From positions 217,375-281,374 of the forward strand of contig JAFRER010000021.1 of NCBI GenBank assembly GCA_017434755.1: a DNA stretch of 64,000 bases, given 5' to 3'. The position numbers were made by a program, and so were the translations under genes. Shown one piece after another: positions 61,611 through 64,000 of the stretch (the stretch's first letter is position 1; every line of letters starts with the position of its first letter). The notes beneath the pieces are model-generated. The model searched no databases, was not told the DNA's origin, and saw only the letters and a list, made by a program, of their open reading frames with translations. This DNA comes from Oscillospiraceae bacterium (GTDB lineage Bacteria; Bacillota; Clostridia; Oscillospirales; Oscillospiraceae).

Positions 61611-61984
61611 GGAGATTCCTCCCTTTTCAGTCTGTCAGCATGAATACTGTACCGTTTTAATCACTTTTTTATATCATAAAACAAAGAGTCTATCAACAGT
61701 TGGAAGGGGAAGAAGGCTTCGAACAGAATTTGGGTATTTTTCGATACTTTTAAACGTCATTATACGTCAATTTTGCTATTTTTAAGAACTTTTCCAAACC
61801 GGTCTGACCACTGCATTTTTTTAGGTTCAATAAGTTGGGGGTCAATTAAGGGGTCAAAACGCACTCCGAAGGCGGTTCGCCGAGTGTCCTGATTTGCATT
61901 TGCATATATTCATTTTTCGGGTCGTTTTTCCCTCCCCTACCAAGGTGAACATCAACATTTTGAAACAAAAAAGGAGTATTAATT
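61611..61984. other. AT-rich non-coding stretch: GH13 promoter, then G-tract repeats
   Basis: The left part carries the alpha-glucosidase promoter. The right part has two direct copies of GGGGTCAA (61838-61845 and 61850-61857) close to the tnpV leader. I see no gene on either strand; base composition is lower in GC than the preceding 60 kb. Confidence 0.6.
61668..61696 (-). promoter_or_regulatory. Promoter of the alpha-glucosidase operon
   Basis: TTGATA (61696-61691), 17 bp spacer, TATAAA (61673-61668) on the minus strand. Confidence 0.65.
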
Positions 61985-62332
61985 ATGGAACTGTCATATG
62001 TCCAACAAGGGGAATATTTTTTTCCAAAGCTCTGCTTCGAAGCCGAAAATCCGCCCATCGGCAAGTACGGGCTCCTGCGAAAGAGCTATCTGAAAAAGCA
62101 CAAGCGCGGATGGTATTCCAGCCTGCTGCTGACCGGCAAGCTGGATGCTCATCTGGCCGAGATCGACCACAGTTGCACGGAACGTGTAGAACTGATCACA
62201 AATCAACTGGCCCAGCGCGAGGGCGTGACCGAAGCGCTCAAGGCGGCCGATCAAATGGAGTGGGTCAGACGCATGAACAACATCCGGGAAAGAGCGGAGG
62301 AAATCGTTTTGAGCGAATTGGTTTACTGCTGA
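61985..62332 (+). CDS. tnpV: TnpV-like transposon-encoded protein
   Basis: 115 residues. The order ELSYVQQGEYFFPKL, IGKYGLLRKSYLKKHKRGWYSSLLLTGKL (in part), HLAEIDHSC and AADQMEWVRRMNNIRERAEEIVLSELVY is that of TnpV, a small protein named from clostridial Tn4451. It seems full length and has AAGGAG 8 bp before the ATG. Tn4451's recombinase TnpX is not in the window. Function of TnpV is unclear. Confidence 0.88.
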   Translation: MELSYVQQGEYFFPKLCFEAENPPIGKYGLLRKSYLKKHKRGWYSSLLLTGKLDAHLAEIDHSCTERVELITNQLAQREGVTEALKAADQMEWVRRMNNIRERAEEIVLSELVYC

Positions 62333-62342
62333 TCAGAACAGC

Positions 62343-62369
62343 GAACCCGTGACAAATCGTCACGGGTTC
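62343..62369 (+). terminator. Terminator of tnpV
   Basis: A perfect 11-bp stem (62343-62353 with 62359-62369) around a 5-nt loop, followed by an AT-rich tail, 10 bp after the stop. Confidence 0.78.
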
Positions 62370-62462
62370 ATTTCGTGTGTTTCTTTTTGCGTTCAAACAA
62401 CGCTTTGTTCAAACGCCCTATACACGTCACTTTTGGAGGCTAAGCTTTCTCATATATAGCAA

Positions 62463-62497
62463 AAATCGTCTTGAAACGAAACATTTCAAGACGATTT
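62463..62497. terminator. Perfect 14-bp hairpin
   Basis: AAATCGTCTTGAAA (62463-62476) pairs with TTTCAAGACGATTT (62484-62497) across a 7-nt loop. It may be a terminator or an element-end structure; the 26-bp repeat begins 3 bp further on. Confidence 0.6.
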
Positions 62498-62499
62498 CT

Positions 62500-62525
62500 G
62501 TCTGTGTTGCACCAAAAGGTGTCTG
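62500..62525. repeat. 26-bp dispersed repeat, copy 2
   Basis: GTCTGTGTTGCACCA, AAA, then GGTGTCTG; partner of the copy at 58413-58438. Confidence 0.75.
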
Positions 62526-62695
62526 ATTATGTAAACCAATATCCGATAATCGATTCAGAAAACCCGCCCTATTATCATGACTTTTTCACTGATAACTGTA
62601 ATTTGCATCTTCAGAGAGTAAACTTAGTAGTTTGAAAAAGCTTTCCCGTGTTTCTGAACTAAAACATGCTTGAGAGCTGGCCTGGCCTCCCGCAA

Positions 62696-62760
62696 GGGGG
62701 GTTAAAATTTTGCCCTTTGGAGCCATAGGGGGGTTAAAAATATGTGCAGGGGGGTTAAAA
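62696..62760. repeat. Three direct copies of GGGGGGTTAAAA
   Basis: Identical 12-mers at 62696-62707, 62728-62739 and 62749-62760, all in the same orientation, spaced 32 and 21 bp apart. Confidence 0.85.
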
Positions 62761-62805
62761 TGCGGAAAGAGAAAAAGTTATGTAAACCATCGTGCAAATA
62801 TTAAA

Positions 62806-62843
62806 GCCCCAGACCGGAGATTATTACATCTACAGTCTGGGGC
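62806..62843 (-). terminator. Terminator of ftsH
   Basis: A perfect 9-bp stem (62806-62814 with 62835-62843) with a 20-nt loop, followed on the minus strand by TTTAATATTT. Confidence 0.7.
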
Positions 62844-62914
62844 GCGTTACTTCTAATCAGGAAAATTTTCCGAACAAGTCCAGACGGACATTGACGGAAT
62901 ACGGGCCCGTGGTA

Positions 62915-63019
62915 TTATGTGCTCGCGTTTTCATTCAGGATCCGCATGAACTCTTCACCGGTAATAGTTTCATGTTCATACAGATACGAGGCGAGTTCAT
63001 CCAACTTACCGCGATTGTC
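62915..63019 (-). other. Orphaned in-frame C-terminal tail of FtsH after an amber codon
   Basis: Beyond the TAG at 63022-63020 the same frame stays open for 34 codons and reads DNRGKLDELASYLYEHETI, then TGEEFMRIL, the usual C-terminus of FtsH, to a TAA at 62915. The codon replaced is normally Glu (GAG). Confidence 0.85.
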
Positions 63020-64000
63020 CTATAGAATGGTCAGTGCTTTTTCGTGCTGCTTCCGTACCAGTTCGACAACCTGTGCATCAATTTTGCTTTGTGTTTCAGC
63101 GGAGCAGGCCAGGGACGTATCACCGCCGAGATACTGATTCGTAACCGTCTCCATGGCGACCATGTCAAAGTCCTCGCTCATTCCGTAGCGGGTGATCATG
63201 GCGCGGGCAAGCTTTGTAGCCTGCTCGATGTCGTTAGCGGCTCCCGTGGTGATGGAACCGAACACCAATTCTTCTGCAGCCCGTCCGCCGGTGAAAGTTG
63301 CGATCTTATTCTCCAGTTCCTGCTTGTTCATCAGATAGTGGTCGTTATTCTCCACCTGCAGCGTATAGCCCAAGGCCCCGGAGGTGCGGGGGATAATGGT
63401 GATTTTCTGCACGGGAGCGGAGTTCGTCTGCTTCGCGGCAACCAGGGCGTGACCGATCTCATGGTAAGCGACGATCTTCTTTTCCTGATCTGTGAGGATC
63501 GCGTTCTTCTTCTGGTAGCCGGCAATGACCACCTCGATGCTCTCCTCCAGATCGGCCTGGGTGGCAAAGCCGCGGCCGTCACGCACTGCGCGCAATGCGG
63601 CTTCGTTGACAATATTGGCAAGCTCTGCGCCAGAGGCACCAGAGGCCATGCGCGCCACCTGCAGGAAATCTACATCGTCAGCGACCTTGATCTTCTTCGC
63701 GTGAACCTTCAGGATGGCTTCTCGCCCTTTGAGGTCGGGCAGGTCAACAGGTACGCGCCGGTCGAATCGGCCGGGCCGTGTGAGGGCAGGGTCCAGTGAC
63801 TCGGGGCGGTTGGTCGCGGCGAGGATGATCACGCCGTTACTGCCGTCAAAGCCGTCCATCTCTGTGAGCAACTGGTTGAGGGTCTGTTCTCGCTCATCGT
63901 TGCCGCCGTACTGGCCGCCGCTTCGTTTCTGGCCGATAGCGTCGATCTCATCAATAAAGACGATACATGGCGCTTTCTCTTTGGCCTGACGAAACAGGTC
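63020..64000 (-). CDS. ftsH: ATP-dependent zinc metalloprotease FtsH (partial; truncated by an amber codon)
   Basis: Only the 3' part is present; the gene continues beyond base 64000. Visible parts: the Walker B region ([11 protein letters not shown], near the window end), the second region of homology ([27 protein letters not shown]), the protease zinc site HEIGH in [12 protein letters not shown] and [26 protein letters not shown], plus the third ligand region near GMSEDFD. The frame stops at a TAG after EKALTIL, 34 codons short of the family C-terminus, which is still encoded downstream. The truncation removes only the last helix, so the protein may still work. FtsH degrades membrane and regulatory proteins. 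It lies next to the tnpV segment. Confidence 0.93.
   Translation of the reverse strand, partial: DLFRQAKEKAPCIVFIDEIDAIGQKRSGGQYGGNDEREQTLNQLLTEMDGFDGSNGVIILAATNRPESLDPALTRPGRFDRRVPVDLPDLKGREAILKVHAKKIKVADDVDFLQVARMASGASGAELANIVNEAALRAVRDGRGFATQADLEESIEVVIAGYQKKNAILTDQEKKIVAYHEIGHALVAAKQTNSAPVQKITIIPRTSGALGYTLQVENNDHYLMNKQELENKIATFTGGRAAEELVFGSITTGAANDIEQATKLARAMITRYGMSEDFDMVAMETVTNQYLGGDTSLACSAETQSKIDAQVVELVRKQHEKALTIL

Larger units (their letters stand above)
61800..62880. mobile_element. Probable mobile-element remnant carrying tnpV
   Basis: A roughly 1-kb block combining an intact tnpV-like gene, clustered G-tract/TTAAAA repeats, three hairpins and a dispersed 26-bp repeat, with an AT-rich and otherwise gene-free background. 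No recombinase, transposase or matching terminal repeats were found, so the limits are approximate and the element is probably degenerate. Confidence 0.5.
62333..62914. other. Gene-free region with hairpins and GGGGGGTTAAAA repeats
   Basis: Contains the tnpV terminator (62343-62369), a 14-bp perfect hairpin (62463-62497), the second copy of the 26-bp repeat (62500-62525), three GGGGGGTTAAAA repeats and the ftsH terminator (62806-62843). No coding sequence was found. Confidence 0.65.

Noticed and set aside
62333-62914. A CRISPR array
   Set aside because: The repeats are 12 bp with irregular spacing and only three copies, and no cas genes are nearby.

Overview
The window looks like a chromosomal segment of an anaerobic, moderately GC-rich member of the Firmicutes, class Clostridia. 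The reasons are a Re-type citrate synthase, type III glutamine synthetase, tungsten-type aldehyde:ferredoxin oxidoreductase (AOR), many ferredoxin-like domains, a CIRCE/HrcA heat-shock operator, a PadR-DUF1700-DUF4097 module, paired YitT proteins, and a Tn4451-type TnpV protein. I recognised no tRNA, rRNA or CRISPR array.

Layout. 1-9900 (minus strand): one apparent eight-gene operon for citrate-to-2-oxoglutarate synthesis (Re-citrate synthase, FCD-GntR regulator, aconitase, NADP-isocitrate dehydrogenase) that runs on into a sugar-type ABC importer. Its promoter is overlapped by a perfect 22-bp palindrome. 10064-14301 (minus): a two-gene candidate nucleotide-sensing or defence system, an HD-RyR protein followed by a SLOG-multi-TM protein, with dus downstream. 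14507-20587: Fe-S aldo/keto reductase, two YitT-family proteins around a TrkA_C membrane protein, an acetyltransferase and a MATE exporter. 20703-25278 (plus): glnN, then an ACP-alpha-oxoamine synthase fusion with a short-chain reductase, a pair resembling the first two steps of sphingoid-base synthesis.

26432-32962 (minus): a tight six-gene redox operon: BaiH/FadH-like Fe-S flavoenzyme, SDR, tocopherol-cyclase-like protein, AOR, ferredoxin, and a MoaD/ThiS-like protein with no canonical start codon. 33063-35312: a small clostridial protein and the PadR module. 35495-41399 (minus): a large Fe-S/FAD oxidoreductase overlapping hypA, and the cbiMQO metal importer. 41552-45228: YhhN, YunG-like, membrane protein and Fe-alcohol dehydrogenase operon, then CIRCE-controlled hsp20. 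45559-58312: MFS exporter with XRE regulator, zinc-ribbon XRE regulator, two acetyltransferases, alpha/beta hydrolase, azlCD, D-aminoacylase-like enzyme, metallophosphoesterase, PPK2, a lipoprotein and an unknown protein. 58499-61610: GPH sugar symporter with GH13 alpha-glucosidase.

61700-64000: a gene-poor, probably mobile-element-derived segment with tnpV, G-tract repeats and hairpins, then the 3' part of an ftsH gene interrupted by an in-frame amber codon.

The strongest candidates for undescribed biology are the HD-RyR/SLOG-TM pair, the flavoenzyme-SDR-tocopherol-cyclase-like-AOR operon, and the ACP-AOS fusion pair. All functional assignments come from reading motifs by eye; no database search was possible.
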